This document shows, in pieces, positions 50,236-63,856 of a stretch of DNA of 64,000 nucleotides. Location of the stretch: NCBI GenBank assembly GCA_921293015.1, contig OV121086.1, forward strand, positions 38,067,194 to 38,131,193, in the 5' to 3' direction. A program made the position numbers and the translations under genes. Origin of the DNA: Phorcus lineatus. Its lineage: Eukaryota > Mollusca > Gastropoda > Trochida > Trochidae. Positions within the stretch are counted from its first letter, which is position 1. Each line of letters starts with the position of its first letter. A model generated the notes under the pieces. It made no database searches and was not told where the DNA came from. It saw only the letters and a list, made by a program, of their open reading frames with translations.

Positions 50236-53200
50236 TATTCATCTTGATATGAGAGGTGTTGGATAATGACATTCACTGGATGTTTTCCAATGAAATAAAA
50301 TGCCAAAAAAATATCCTCATCGATTTCAGGGATGTTGTTAATTTCATAGCGGAAATGAAAATAGTCTACATCAATTATTAAATAATATTCATATAATTTA
50401 GTGGTTATCTTAGAACAGCTCAATATCTGAATTCTCACCTTGGGAAAAAGTGCAGTAATGATAATTGACACATATTTCAACAGTGCTGCGCACTTTGTCG
50501 CCTGTCTTGTTTTAAACCGGTTAACTTTTGATATATAAATCCATGAATAATTAAACTTTTTATGTAGGTACCTACATTTTTTAATTTCAATTCATCATCA
50601 TTTTTTAGTAATTTATTTACTCAATGATTATATTGCAAAGTGCTGGTCGATTTCTAGATTACAAACGAAAATGGTTTTTAGATGTTCACCTAATTTAGAC
50701 TACTAGTGAAGTCATGCCTACAATTTTTAACTAAATTTGAAAGTTTATGATTTTTGCGGATAAAACTTAAAACCCCAATTCAAATCAATTAATGTTTCAT
50801 AATGAATCAACTCGACTTTAATTATGTCATTAGTGATTATTATTGTATTTGTTAACTTATGAAACATAAGAAAATTAATTTCATAAACAAACACAAGATA
50901 TGCTGACTTTGACGGCAACAAATACAGCTGCATACCGAAGGTTTGTTTCGGAATTTTGACCCCTGGTCATTTTAGTGACCTGCCAAAACTGTTACGGGTG
51001 ATTGTAGAGTACGATAAACATTTGCATTTAAGTAGAATGGACCTGCATATGTATAGAAATTTCAATATTATGCGTTTCTTTTTCGCAACGCTAAGATACC
51101 TCAAAGGGAGCTCAAATTACATGATCTTTGCACTAGTATATTCAGGTATGTGAACAAGCTTTTGGCATGCAGCTGTACGTCAACTATGGTTTAAATAACA
51201 TTTAGAATTTAGAACATCTAAAAGTTCAACTTACAATGTAGAAATGTTATAATTTAAATTTCAAAAAGATAATTATGTTTACGTTTTTATGTATTAGATT
51301 TGATGCAAATTCGTACCAGTAGACAAAATAGCTTTGCCTTTAGATATCCGTAATAAATGAGGTCTGTTAACGATGTCTTTTGATGGATTGTGAATGTTAG
51401 TACCTTCATTGGTCTATATTGATTGCTTAAGCAGGGAGGAGGCCAGTCTTTGATCTATAATGGTCTCTAATGTCTTCTAGATCTCTGCCTTTGTCCACAA
51501 TATAAGCGTCTGTTCACTGGAATGTTCATCCATAAAGCAAGATGCACTTTGCAAGGATCAATTTGTATCTTGACAATGCTGATGAACGATTAGAGAATTA
51601 CAATAAGGTTAATTATATTATACCTATCTAAAGAAATTGACAAAAACTAAATTGACCAGACCTTGTTCGATTTATATTTGCAGTTAAATGAACTCAGAAT
51701 AGCACATAACTTCAAATGTATTATGTAGATCAATGGTTTGATAAAACGGGATATAATTGACATCATTTCAAAATATATATCATGTTCCAAATGTGCAATT
51801 TGACACAACAAAAATAGAAATGTTTCATCAGCCTGTTTTTGTAAGATATACAGTTGTTAGGTATTAAATGTGTGCGTCCTGTTCAAATTAAATTGTAAAT
51901 TCATTGAAACTGAATGTAAAAGTCAAATAAAAAACATCATATTCCATTCTGTTTAAGATGAACTTACATTCATTCATTCATAAACCTTAATGACGACTGA
52001 AGTAGTAATATTCAATGCAAGAAACGGGGTAATGCTTGGATTACTCAATTTACCATAGGCTTTGATATTATACAGAGGTAATACTTTCATTTTAAACGAC
52101 AGAGACATCGTACGAACGTGTTCTCCTGCATTTCATGAACCATATTATGGCAGGTTTACCGAGAACAAAAGATACCGATCGTATTCCGTAGACTTAAACA
52201 TGGTTCAATTGGGAAATTATTTGCATACTCAAAGATTGAATTAGTTCCAATAATGTTCTATTGTATTCCATAGACCATGATATAAAATTGGTTACCCTTG
52301 AAAGAAAAACCTATCGTTCAAAGTTTATACCCTTGCATTTTAGAAATTTAGAGAGTTCGATGTAATATCAAAATGATTCACCAAAAGAGGATATGCGTCA
52401 TACTTCGTAGCTCATATGTTAAAATAATGTTACGACTTTCAACTCTTTTACTCCAAAGTTAAAAATCATATCGTGAAATGTTGATTGAACCTCTGTTATA
52501 CCACAGACTTATTTGTTGCACAAGGGAACTTCTGGAAATTACCTAATGTGTGTACAACACGACTTTGCCTTTGAAATCGTTGTGACTACAGAAAGACAAA
52601 GACTGAGAACTTAAAAGTATGTGTCGTCTTGCGATAAAACACGCATTGTCTGGGAAGTCTCACAAGCTTATTGATCCCAAGGTATCATTTCCACCAACCA
52701 GAAAAAGGTAGCTGTCAAAGGATGGCCTTAAAGGAGATGTTTCTGTTTATAAAGTTAAACATTTCACCTAGACTAATTAGAAGATGATTTGTTTGGTTTC
52801 TTTTAAATGGTGTTCATCTATTAATTTTCTGGTAAAAGAATCATATTCTGATACAGCTTTGTCGCTCAGTTTGGTCTGTCATCGTACTTTAGTTAAACGA
52901 AATACAGGTATGATATTGTTTACATGAAAAATAATCTTTCATTTATATGTGATCTTAATGAATCAATGTTTTTAGCCACTTCATAAGAATTATTGATAAA
53001 CAATACATATCATTTACCAATGATATAAAAAAACTAAGCAATGCATAATGTACAGATTCAGATTAAAAATACAACCGATGAATCTTCATAAACATGCCCG
53101 ATTGTTTACTTCCGGGAAAGCAAAGTGAGTCGATGAAAATGGACGTGCAAGGAGAACCACAAATGGCTTCTAAATTACACCATGGTGCTCCTTACTCTTT

Positions 53201-53690
53201 CTGTCACCGCTAGGACGTCTCTCTGTCTGTGGGATGACAATCGGAAGTTGAAAGTTTGTCACTCATCAGACATGACAAGTATGAATCTCCTTCCGCTCTT
53301 GATTTTTCGTCTCTTATATTGCAATCACATGGTTATGTATACTCAGTATAGAGGATGTTTATAACTGACTGTACAAATGTTGTTACGTTAAAATGCATAT
53401 CAAGGTTGTGAATTCACAATAATCTAATTTTCCATGTGTAACTCTTAGATGAATTGTATTCGTCTTAATGTATAATAAAGGTAAGCGAGAACTATAATTA
53501 CAAGATTATTCCAATATCTCTTATTAAGCTTCATTTGGAAACATTAGATACAATTTATTCATATATCATAAATGCAAGTTTCACATATACATTTCGTTAA
53601 TCATGATTTAAATACAAACAGGAAGTTTAACTTCTATATCTCCGACAATTTACTCAAATTGTTGATGGAAATAATACCGTTATCTTAACA
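50236..53690. other. Unannotated sequence
   Basis: No gene supported. Frames such as 52062-52244 (NDRDIVRTCSPAFHEPYYGR...) look protein-like but are isolated. Near 53134 a 26-codon ATG frame (MKMDVQGEPQMASKLHHGAP...) precedes a stop, without a clear splice donor. Confidence 0.4.
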
Positions 53691-53738
53691 TCATAACGTA
53701 TTTGTTATGATATATCATAACGTATTTGTTATGATATA
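53691..53738. repeat. Two perfect 24-bp repeats, each a hairpin
   Basis: TCATAACGTATTTGTTATGA plus TATA is repeated twice without a mismatch (53691-53714, 53715-53738). Each copy folds as ATCATAAC / GTTATGAT around GTATTT, so the pair can form two hairpins or one longer one. Confidence 0.9.
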
Positions 53739-54599
53739 TAGACCAAAAACATTACGGAGATTCTTATCAAAATATATTATCACTTACAGGTAGATGGATA
53801 CCGCTGTATATTGACATTAACGATATATTCAGATCGCTCCTTTCTCTTAAATACACGATGCCAATACTATGGAAAGCTTTGGTTCAAAGGGGGGTATTAT
53901 GGTGTTACACAAGCTTAACGAAATTGGATCGTTAACTTCATCAAAACTCAATTCAATTACAACTATCCACCGACTTGAAGACAACATGTCATACCGAGAA
54001 GAATCCAGCTCCCCTTTGATGTCAGCGTGCTGACAATAATCATCGTTTGTTGGACAAGGCTTGATTATTCCATAGATTTTATTAACAATTAGGATAATTA
54101 TGTAATCAAATCTTCATTCATCGGCCACATGTCCATTACTCATTCCGTTTGGGCTATCGTCCTGTACAATACGATTTTGCTTTGAGCGTCCTATGTCCTG
54201 CAGAAGTGTTGGTGTGATGTAACAAGATAAAACAAGCCTTTCATCACCATGGGGAAATTATCCAATAACAAACAATACCGCCCTCAGCCTCATTATGACA
54301 CAAGCTTCTGAATAAACCTCTAATAGAGTAGGAAACTAACAGAATTTCAGATTAAACAGACAAGAGCTTGAAGCTTGCCCGATCGAGCCGTAGGCAACAG
54401 TAAATACATATAGAATACATCCTGTTTACTTCACTTCTTGCAAGTTGTTGTGGCGAACAGACTGCGCTGATGTTAGGATTAGGCAAAGTGTATCATTTGA
54501 AGTGTGGAATGACATGCATATTGGAGATTGATATACAATATATATTTAATATAGTTATTAATCTAATTATATAGTAAAAATAGACATGATATATGAATG
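53739..54599. other. Unannotated sequence
   Basis: Mixed composition around 53990-54300, no open frame of note, nothing recognised. Confidence 0.35.
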
Positions 54600-54960
54600 T
54601 ACGTTTACTCTATTAAGAGTACCAAACATTGTTCGGCTCTACATACATAGTGAAAGATTACTGTGCTGAAGTAAGAGTAACGAAACAAAGTTCACTCAGC
54701 TTAGCATAAAAAAACATAATCTTAATCTATTTAGGATAACAAAAGAGTGTTGTACTTTACTTAAGATATCGAAAATTTTAAAAATCTACTTATGTTAACT
54801 AAAAATGATATTACTCTATTTAGGATAAGTACACAGTGTTATACTTTACTTAGGATATCCAAACATTTATTACTCTTCTTAGAATAACGAAAAATTATTT
54901 TACTCTATTTAAGATTAACTTAACATTTCTTATTACTCTACTTCTTCCACGTTATCTTAT
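54600..54960 (+). repeat. Degenerate minisatellite, unit about 30 bp
   Basis: The word TTACTCTATTTAGGATAAC followed by an (A)CA(A/C)A(C)ATTGTT-like end recurs about ten times. The clearest starts are near 54605, 54728, 54757, 54813, 54843, 54872, 54902 and 54934, so the period is close to 30 bp. Sequence within units is quite diverged (ACTCTATTTAGG, ACTTTACTTAGG, ACTCTTCTTAGA, ACTCTATTTAAG), so the array is old. No frame stays open through it. Confidence 0.8.
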
Positions 54961-55399
54961 AACAATTGCCGATAAACAAACCATGAAACTCTCTAAAGTC
55001 TTCTATACTTTAACGCAAGTTGGCTTCAATAGACACAGAAAATACACTGGCAATCTTTGAAGATGGATTGTAATACGTCTATTGTCGCATCCTCTCCCGG
55101 TACCTATGAGTAACAAAGACTCCCCATTAGTGTGTACGTCATTACTCGACTCGCTAATAACGCATCCCATACATCGCTATCCTCATCGATCGATGCCAGT
55201 ATATTAAAAGTCTGCCGACTACACCTAAATATGCTTTTATACCTTAATTGCATTTATATGGTCGCAAAACAGTCTTATCAGTGGATAGATTAGAGATAGG
55301 ACGGACTGCAGACGAGTTGTGTCTGTCCGAGACGCTTGCAGGGATGCTCTGATATGATTTCCAGTCGTGATCGGGTCTTCCTCCAACCACCGGCGTGCT
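54961..55399. promoter_or_regulatory. GC-richer pocket with clustered GATA words
   Basis: After the minisatellite the composition becomes mixed (55080-55400). CTTATC (55274-55279), GGATAG (55283-55288) and AGATAGG (55294-55300) give three GATA-type sites in 27 bp, and AACAAAG (SOX-like) lies near 55113. No open frame of note. A distal enhancer is possible. Confidence 0.3.
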
Positions 55400-55475
55400 C
55401 GCTTATTCGGGTCTCGAACTCACCAACATTAGGGAGTCACTTTACGCGCTGCCGTAGTAATCTCTTCTGGAAGGG
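55400..55475 (-). repeat. tRNA-like sequence, probably a SINE head
   Basis: On the minus strand, ACTACGGCAGCGCGTAAAGT then GGTGAGTTCGAGAC resembles the elongator tRNA-Met body (GGCAGCGCGT in the D-arm region and GTGAGTTCGAGC in the T arm) with tRNA-like spacing. The anticodon region (GACTCCCTAATGTT) is altered, the T stem is broken (GTGAG against CCCGA), and no 3' acceptor strand matches the 5' CCAGAAG. It is therefore not a working tRNA. GGTGGTTGGAGGAAGACCCG follows on the same strand, as the body of a SINE would. Confidence 0.45.
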
Positions 55476-58400
55476 GATAACTCAAGTGACGTTTTGAAAT
55501 CTTGTGTTGCCATAACTGATTTCTTGATTGGGTATTCCTGGCGGCTCGGTGAGTATGCTGGCTACCACTCTATAGTTAGTTAATATTTCCATCCATCACC
55601 GACCATGTCACTGTCGCAGTGTGTCAATTGGCAAGTAGGCAACATACGCCGAGTGCCAGTTCGCATGATAAGGGCTCTCGTGTGTTGAGGCCTTCTCGTT
55701 CTGAGTTATGATGCACATCATGAATTAAGCTGCTTATCTCTCATGAGCAACATGTATCATGCTAGGCCATAACAGGTGTTGATTATGACTTTTTGCAGTT
55801 CGTTGTTTACACACCGTTAAAGTGAAAGACTTTGATTGAACTCTCTCATTAGAATGTCTTTGTTATCAATATGAAAAAAGTTTGAATTGCTTATCATATT
55901 GCTCTAATTTTATAATGCAAGTAATCGTGTTTGGGTATTAAATAATGAATCTTTGTTAGTCGATAATTTGTTGTTTGGAAAGCTGTATTTTGTGTTAACG
56001 ACTCAAATTCAATGAAGCTGTAGCTGAGATAGCATCCATGTTGAAATGCGTGAGCGTATATGTTTAATAAGCATGCATGTAATGCTAGTCAAACCTAATC
56101 AATCTTTTTTAAAAAACTTTTTGATCATTTTGAATAGTTTATGATTTTTCAATTGGCTAGATTAACAACACATTTCAATTATCCTGCTTGTAAGCATTTA
56201 TTTCTATACATGCAATTTAAAAAATCGTTTCATTTGATCAAAAGAATACGAAGAAAGAAAAAGGAACACGAAATTAATTAAACAAAATTGAATTGGAACG
56301 TTGTAAATAAACAATTATCTGATTACGACGCTACGTGTCCTCGTTGATTTGAAATTTATGCATCAATCTGTAATGAAGAACTCCTGCAATATATGATAAA
56401 ACTGAAGCTTTGCATTCAAGCTAATTCAAGATAATTAATCACCTAGCTTGTGCTATTGGTTTTAACGCATGTCTTTCATCACGAAAACCTCCATTGCGAA
56501 TTCGACTCGTCTGATATTGCTTAAATATTCAATGGAGTTACCTGACAACGTCTGAAATTAATTGATCGTAGATTATACAGTTTTATTTCTCACAAACCAG
56601 ACGAGTGAGGTCATAGGATAAGGTAATACGGAATGATATATATCATCGTAATAAATGATAATCAGACGAGTAATTAATAGCTACATTTGTCGGCATCGAA
56701 TAATCAAATAATATTCCATAATTAACTTCATTATGACAGGGACGATAATGGAGGTGTGCTCTCGAGTCGTTTCTGGAATACGAGACCATGAAACGAGTTT
56801 ATAAAAAAAAGTAAGTTCAATACGATTGATCCTAGAGGCACAATCCCCGCATTGTAACGTACATCCACGATGTAGCGTATATTTGATTAAGGCAAAGCGC
56901 TTCTTCTATACGCTGACATATCATGAATTCCAACGCGCTAAATTGGATTATGATTACACAAATATTGATATATAAACGTCATCGGCTTAATTGTATGCAG
57001 GTCTATCGATTTGTCTATGGGTTTAAGCCATGGAGAGCACATGGTGTATAATAGGAAGCTTTTAATTCTGCAGCGAGTCAATTTACCTGACTCAATGATA
57101 TGAACAAACACACTGCCATCATTCGATACGCAATAAATCAGATACAAGAGTTGAATTATCTTTGATTTTATCACTTATACCATGAACGAGGTGAAGTCTT
57201 AACATATTTACGCTTGAATGTATTTCACGTGTAAGGTTTCCGTTATTTTATTACAAATATTAATATTACCTTTTTGATATCACAGTGTTTTTTCATAGAG
57301 AATTTGAACACCATATTGAAGTATAGTCACGATTCATAATTACTTATTTCATAACAACCTGTTACAGCCAGCGTTTCAAATGTGTATAATAAGTAACATA
57401 AATAAGAATATATTGACTGAATCTGTGAATGCCGGGGAACGCGCATTGTTGTATAAATGCCACCGATTCTCTACATAAGTGTTTGCCAGATGTTACATCA
57501 TTTTAACATTTAGCAAAGCATAACTGTAACATCATATTAATATATATTTCCCAGAAACATCATTGGCTACATTGCTACTATTTTCGTAGGTACATAGAGT
57601 TTCAAAGTACAAATATGTATTTTGGAAAAGTTTTCCCCACATCTCAATGACTATCAAATTTTACACGACTGCTTTCTATATTTTATGTTCTCTTAACATT
57701 TGATTTGAGCATGCTATGTGCATGGATGAAGGCGAGGTACACGTATTCCATTATTGTTATTGTTACAACAACAATAATAATTAATGCTTATAAGTGTTTA
57801 TTGTACTGGAACAACGTATCACTGTTAGTATGAGATCTAGATTGCATTTCTCTCTTTAACCTGAGGAAAAAGCAACAACACACATTTTACCTGAACAATT
57901 TTGAACTGGTGCTAATTCTCATAAAGAAGTGCCTCATAAGGGTAAATTGTAATCTTATCACATGTTGTAAAGAACACCTATACTTCCTTACACCCCCGAT
58001 AGATAACGTATATAAAGGTTACCGAGTTGATAGGTACATGGACCGTGCTACATCAAAACATACAGCGTTGAACTTTAGTAAATATACACAAGTACTGTAT
58101 ACAAATAAACAAACAATGCGAATACACTGTCATCTCTTGTAAACAATAAAAAGGTCAAGACATTTATAACAAAAAATATCTTTCTATCATCTAAATGATT
58201 TACTAGTGTATTTCAAGAAGAACCAAAATCATCTGTTCCGACTTATCATAGATACAAACTGTAATCTTCAGAAGAATAAACGTGGCATTTTCAGTGAGTC
58301 GAGAAGTAACAATTGTTGTGGAAACTTTATTGATGATTAATTTAAGAAGTTGACCAAAGTCCTTTCTCGGTCTACTTTACATGAGTAATTAGCTGTTAAC

Positions 58401-61400
58401 TATTTAGTAACAAGCTAAATTGCAGAAATACAGAAATCAATGAATAATTTACCGATGCAACTTTACGTATATACCAGGATAAGTCTGCTTATTACGTCAT
58501 ATTCATCTTTTGAAATTATTCATATGCTCTGACATTGAGACTCTAAGACATACATGAAAGGATTCTTTTAAAGTTTAGAAAAATAAAGATATTGTAAAAG
58601 ATATAGTATTGATTGTTAACACCGGTTCAACTAGAGATGTGTGTAGATCTTGAATAAAACTTGATCTCTTAAACTGTGAACAAAGCATGAATGATGAGAT
58701 AAATGAAATTTATGAGGATTTACATGTGATATTATAATCATTGTTGTTGCGTTAACCATAGTGACAGTCGTTTTTTGTTTTCAGATTGTATGCAAAATTT
58801 GAATATTACTGTATTATACTATAATAGGTATAATGTTTTAATGCTACGTTGCATAAAGAATTTCCGGTCTTTAAGAATTAACTTTAAAACCTGACTAAGA
58901 ACATAATTTCTAAATAACCCAAAGGATATATTATCTTAGTTAGGATCGTTTGTAAAACATATATTAGATATGCATTATCCATGAATTATTTATGTTTGCG
59001 AAATATAAGTGTAAGTCGGTGCTTTTAATAATATCATGAACATTTGGTATATGTATACAGAAGTATTTCTATGGAGAACGAAAGTATCTGGAATCTTCAT
59101 GAGACAACGCGATGCAATTACTTATAACTTCCAATAACCTTTTTCTTTAAGGACAAATAGCTCTATTTACGAACAATGTGATTACCACATTAACACGTAA
59201 TTCTATTTTCCTTTCCATACTCATAAGGATAATTGTCCGGAATGTAGTCGTGTGATTGTTTAGTCGGAGTTTGCTTGAGTCGGTGGTTCAATCTTGTCCC
59301 GAATAACTGGTTTACACTACTTTTCAGTTAATTACACGTGTGATAAACAGGCAGTATCACGTTTAGGACATGTTGGAAGCAATTCACTTCATCTTAAAGA
59401 CTTCAGGGTTTCCAATACGACCCATTTCGGGACATTGCAACACTCGTTGTATAGTCTATATTCGACCGGATCCCATTTTAAATTTACTTAAGGTATAATG
59501 ATGAGCTCATTTCTTGGTCATTAGGTCTCCCTGAGTGAAAAGCATACACACTGTTGACAATGGAGTAAAGAAATAGATCTCACGGAATGTTATGAGAACC
59601 ATTAAGGAGTGATGCGAGTATCCTTGTCGTTCAATAATACAGGCTCTAAATTACAAGGTAAATACACATTCGCCGCACTATTTATTCGTTCTACCATCAA
59701 ACATTATTGCACGGACCATTATCGTTTTAAATATGGGATAACCACAACGGTGATGGCTGTTGTTGAATGGCTCTCCCTCAACCCTAAAAGCTAAGTCCTG
59801 TCGTGCTTACGTTATAATCATGGTTCCAAGGGTAGTGTTGATAGGGATCATGACAACATGGAAATATGAATGTAAAGATCGGCCTTGCTATCACTGAAAC
59901 GAAGAGCTTGAAGCAAGCGAGATTCAACCTATTGTCCTAAGTAACGTTGTTTGGATTTGTAAACAGCTCCATAAAATGTTCCTGTATTGGCCTTATCTTG
60001 TAACAAACCTTTGATGTAAAAATGAAAAATGTTAATGAAGTGTTAACTTCTACTTGCCTTAAGGGCTCAAAGCGCTCAACAAGATGGTCCATGAAAGCCC
60101 TTTAACGGTTGTTGAATAATTTCTACAGCGAACAAAATGTCGTTAGGAAAATAACATGCAATTTCCATTCATTTTGGGCTTTGATTTTGGTGTTTTCATA
60201 CAGTCTGAAGGTCGCACTGCGGACGATGCTTACAAAAACTACTCAGTGCCTCTATTCTGAACGTAATACAATTATCGAGTTAGATGATCAAACGGACTTG
60301 AAAATTATCGTAGCTTCTTTAAACGGACACTATATGTCAACTGGAAAGAATGCAACGACAAATATCTTATTTTCTTGGGTTTGTCCAGTTTTAAACACGT
60401 ACTTTGGTGTGTACCTAACACGCATATCGTAAATCCACAGAGTTTGTAGCGTTGAATGAATAATTGAAAATCTCTGCTATGGATGTGCCTTACTTAATCT
60501 TACAGTAACTCACTGGTTTTGCCCGTTGGGATTTCGCATGTAATTGCGTTTACACAAACGTTTTCCCAATTCGTCATGTAAACAGTTACAGGTTTGCCGA
60601 CTGGGTTCAGTCTAGTGTTAGTAAAGTGCAATTAAACGTCTTTTTTGTGTGATAGGTTTCATGAATTCATGATTTTTTAAGAAATAATTATCTAAACTAT
60701 TTGCTATTACAGACCGTTTCTCGTTTTGGAAACCTACTTTTTCAATTGGGAAAATATGTGTATTTTGATAATTCAAAGTCAAAACTGCAGAGTGTTTTCT
60801 TTATCTACATGTATATTTTTATACTTTTTGTATTTTGTATTGCTTATTTAACCAGACGAAACTTGGGGGATATTTATTTCGACATTTCGTATATCATCAA
60901 TCAAAGCATCACATTTTCGTTCTGAAACCCTGAATTTATCAATCTTTGATTGCTTATTTCATTCGCAATTTCATTTTTACCAAACGTGGGCTATTCCAAT
61001 ATCAATACTAGTATAATGTGATATGTGTCTCCTTTATGTGTATATTAGGTAAAAAACTGTGAATACGGATAATATTCCCAAAATGTCACTTAAAACCGCC
61101 CAAAGGTGAGGTTTCACCGACAGTTGAACCAGATGAAGATAACAACATTAATTACAACCTTTTAGATACATGACACCGTACGCGTAGGCTTGTTTGCGTT
61201 GTCAAGAGTTGTTTTCATGTTTCTTTCTGTTATATCAACAAATGTAATGTCATGGCTGAATAGCAGATGCTTCTTTTACTGAATTTGTAAGCTGAGACGG
61301 ACAGTTAATGTTTATAAACGTGGCTTGAATTACGTGATAGTATTTTTTAAACCACTGAAATAGTATTGTGGGGCGTTATCATCGTAAGCCAGAAGTTGTA

Positions 61401-61620
61401 CAACATAATGTTTTGTTAACCGTATGCTAATTGATAACCTTCTTCAAGGAATCTTTCTCTTGTTTACCTGTTTCGCAAACCAGATGGGTCACAAAATCTA
61501 AACGACATATATTCCTGACTACATTTTCAACAAACAGGACAACGGAACGCGGATAGAAGCCAGACCAAATTTGAGTCATTGAAAATACCTGCTGACTTCC
61601 TCTTACCTGTCCTTTTCCGT
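55476..61620. other. Long unannotated stretch
   Basis: No gene supported. Mixed-composition pockets at 55500-55800 and 56480-56900 carry homeodomain- and GATA-type words (GGATAAGG, AGTAATTAATAGC). A small imperfect hairpin of ATTATTGTT / AACAATAATAAT lies at 57752-57780. The 107-codon frame at 60109-60432 has no recognised domain and no ATG near its start. Nothing else recognised. Confidence 0.4.
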
Positions 61621-61863
61621 CTATTCCCCCAACCAGTCTGTCCTATCGATTCTTTTTTTAAACATCCGCGTGTTTAATGACTGAAATTGTGTCACAGTAA
61701 ACCCCATTACTAACTCACTTACGTCATTGTCAATGTATCTTCTTACAACATGTGAATATTTTGATACAATTCTGATTGGTATACGTTCTGTGATGGGATC
61801 CCTAATGTCATAGAACATCACTTGCTTAGATTTATTGTGATTCTGATACACAATCTGTATCAA
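61621..61863 (-). other. 80-codon minus frame, no recognised product
   Basis: The translation is charged and protein-like (VYQNHNKSKQVMFYDIRDPI, then TERIPIRIVSKYSHVVRRYI). Just downstream, GGACAG followed by GTAAGAGG (near 61604-61612) is a strong splice-donor match, but a TAG stop falls between the frame and the donor. It could be an exon relic or chance. Confidence 0.18.
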
Positions 61864-63656
61864 ATGTCAAGTAAGCTCACTGGTGTTATATTTCCGAATA
61901 TGAGTTTTAAGCAAAAACTGATTCAGAGTGTCCTGAGTACAGTTTTCAAATACTGAGTTTCACTTTCTTCATTCACATTCTTCACTAACTGATCCTCATA
62001 TATTTGTTAATGATAAATGATATGTTTTCATCAGTTGAAATGTTGTCTTTTTAGTAAGGTAATTTGTTCTTTCATATTCGTACAAACTATGAGAGGAATG
62101 ATTACGGCATCGGCTTCTGTCCAGACGGAGATGAAAAAGAGAAACTGATTACCTTAAAATACCATTCATTATCACAGAATTGATTCTGCTATGGATATTC
62201 TTTAAACTGCCTGGCATCACTCTTTGTGGACGTGACAGCAACGTATTGATATCAAACATAATGCAAGAATGAGCGCCAATTTTGTCTAAACATTGTGAGA
62301 TCCCCTTTTAAAGAATACTGTCAAATTGAAACTGATTGCCATTATTCTTGTAAACTGTGCTCATCAACGATCTAAGTGGTCTTATTGCCATAAATTGGGA
62401 AATACAGCTGTGATTTAAAGTCTAGACCGATGATATATTAGGAGCGACATTGAGATATATCCGAACAAAGTAACATGGGCATTCGATTAGCATCACCTTC
62501 ATCCGGGACAGTACTATAGATAGAATAAGACAAATCACATTGCTTTATTTCACCAGCTGACGAAGGAATGGCGTGGAGCCGCCAAACTTCTAACCACACA
62601 GGGCCACGAATGTAATCACATCCCCCACTTTACCTTCTAGCCACCAAACAATGTTTCTTTAAAGCTATATCCTATCTTTTTAAGTTCTTACTTTCGACGA
62701 GGCAAGCATATGAGGCTTTCCAATGGCAAGAATAAGTTAGCATGAATCGTTTAACACCTTATGGACACAACAGTCCTTGTAATGAATAAGCTGTAATTAC
62801 ATCTTACTTTGTACCTACTAAAATGCTTCATTAACCACACTACATACGAAGGTCTTGCCATATAACCAATGAAAATTCAATGAAAATAAACTCATCCTTT
62901 GTCTTTATAATCCTAATATGCTTTTTGACATAAATATATCTTAATGAAAATGCTTGATAAAGTCATGTACGTGTACGTGTACAAGATTTTGATAATGCTT
63001 GAAATCCCGATAACCATATTAGAAAGACACAATTTATAATATTTTCTTTAAATCTCAAGATGGCTTATAAACCTCTTCAAATTAAAAAACATTTTGAATA
63101 TTTGAAACTAAGAAATTTTTACATTAAAGTTATTGTACAATTTGTGTCAAATTTTGATTTGGTATAAAGTTGCCTCCCAATGAAAATTTCAACAGTTTTT
63201 GCTTCATTTTGAGCTTAATGCAAACGAGTAAAAGTTACGATTCCCTTGCTGTTAGGACAACTTCAAATGCTTTCAACGTTTGTTAACGTTCTTTAAAGCA
63301 CCTCATGTTTCTTTTACGAGTGCTCCACTTCATTTTCCCTCCAAAATGCATTGGCCTCTCGCAAGTAGATTAAGTTCTTGTTGCCATTATATTTTTCAAA
63401 ATAAAAATTTTTACCTTAAGACACCAAACAAATTGACATGAAGATGTCCAACATTTCGTTTTCCACGTTGTAAATATTGTCACTCCCGCTCAAAACCAAT
63501 AACTTGATTATCTCAACTAGAATGTATTTTGGTGTAAATATCTTTATTTCTTCTCTTAAGTCTAAGAATCTCGTCATTGAGACTTTAAAGCATCACCTTC
63601 CTGCAAATAAAAAGCAAAACTAATTTGCTTTATAGTTTTTGAATTCCCTACCCAAT
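61864..63656. other. Unannotated sequence
   Basis: At 62060-62155 a plus-strand frame reads NYERNDYGIGFCPDGDEKEK after a TGTTGTCTTTTTAG acceptor-like word, but it is short and out of phase with it. GTACGTGTACGTGTAC at 62967-62982 is a minor 6-base repeat. Otherwise nothing recognised. Confidence 0.35.
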
Positions 63657-63856
63657 TGCAGTTACTTAAATTATCAGAAGCCCTGAAAACAAATCTCTCG
63701 AATCCATTTTTGGGTACAATTTTCTGCTCTAGTGCCCCAAGAGGCTTGGTATGGTTTCTGTATTTTAGCGCCGATAGTTTCTCCGATTCCTGCAGATTTC
63801 AGTATCGATCACCGAGTTTACTACACTGGAATACGAGTCAGAGTGCAGTGCTATAG

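Noticed and set aside
41021..55374. Shared 16-mer TTTCCAGTCGTGATCG at 41021 and 55359
   Set aside because: One shared 16-mer is about what chance gives in a window of this size, and the flanks do not align.
57750..57785. ATTATTGTTATTGTT / AACAATAATAAT palindrome
   Set aside because: Low-complexity text that easily pairs; no sign of selection or mobility.
59280..59310. B-box-like GGTGGTTCAATCTTG
   Set aside because: The last invariant C is missing and no tRNA arms pair.
60109..60432. 107-codon open frame
   Set aside because: No ATG start, no recognised domain, chance length.
62965..62985. GTACGT hexamer repeat
   Set aside because: Fewer than three full units; a trivial microsatellite.
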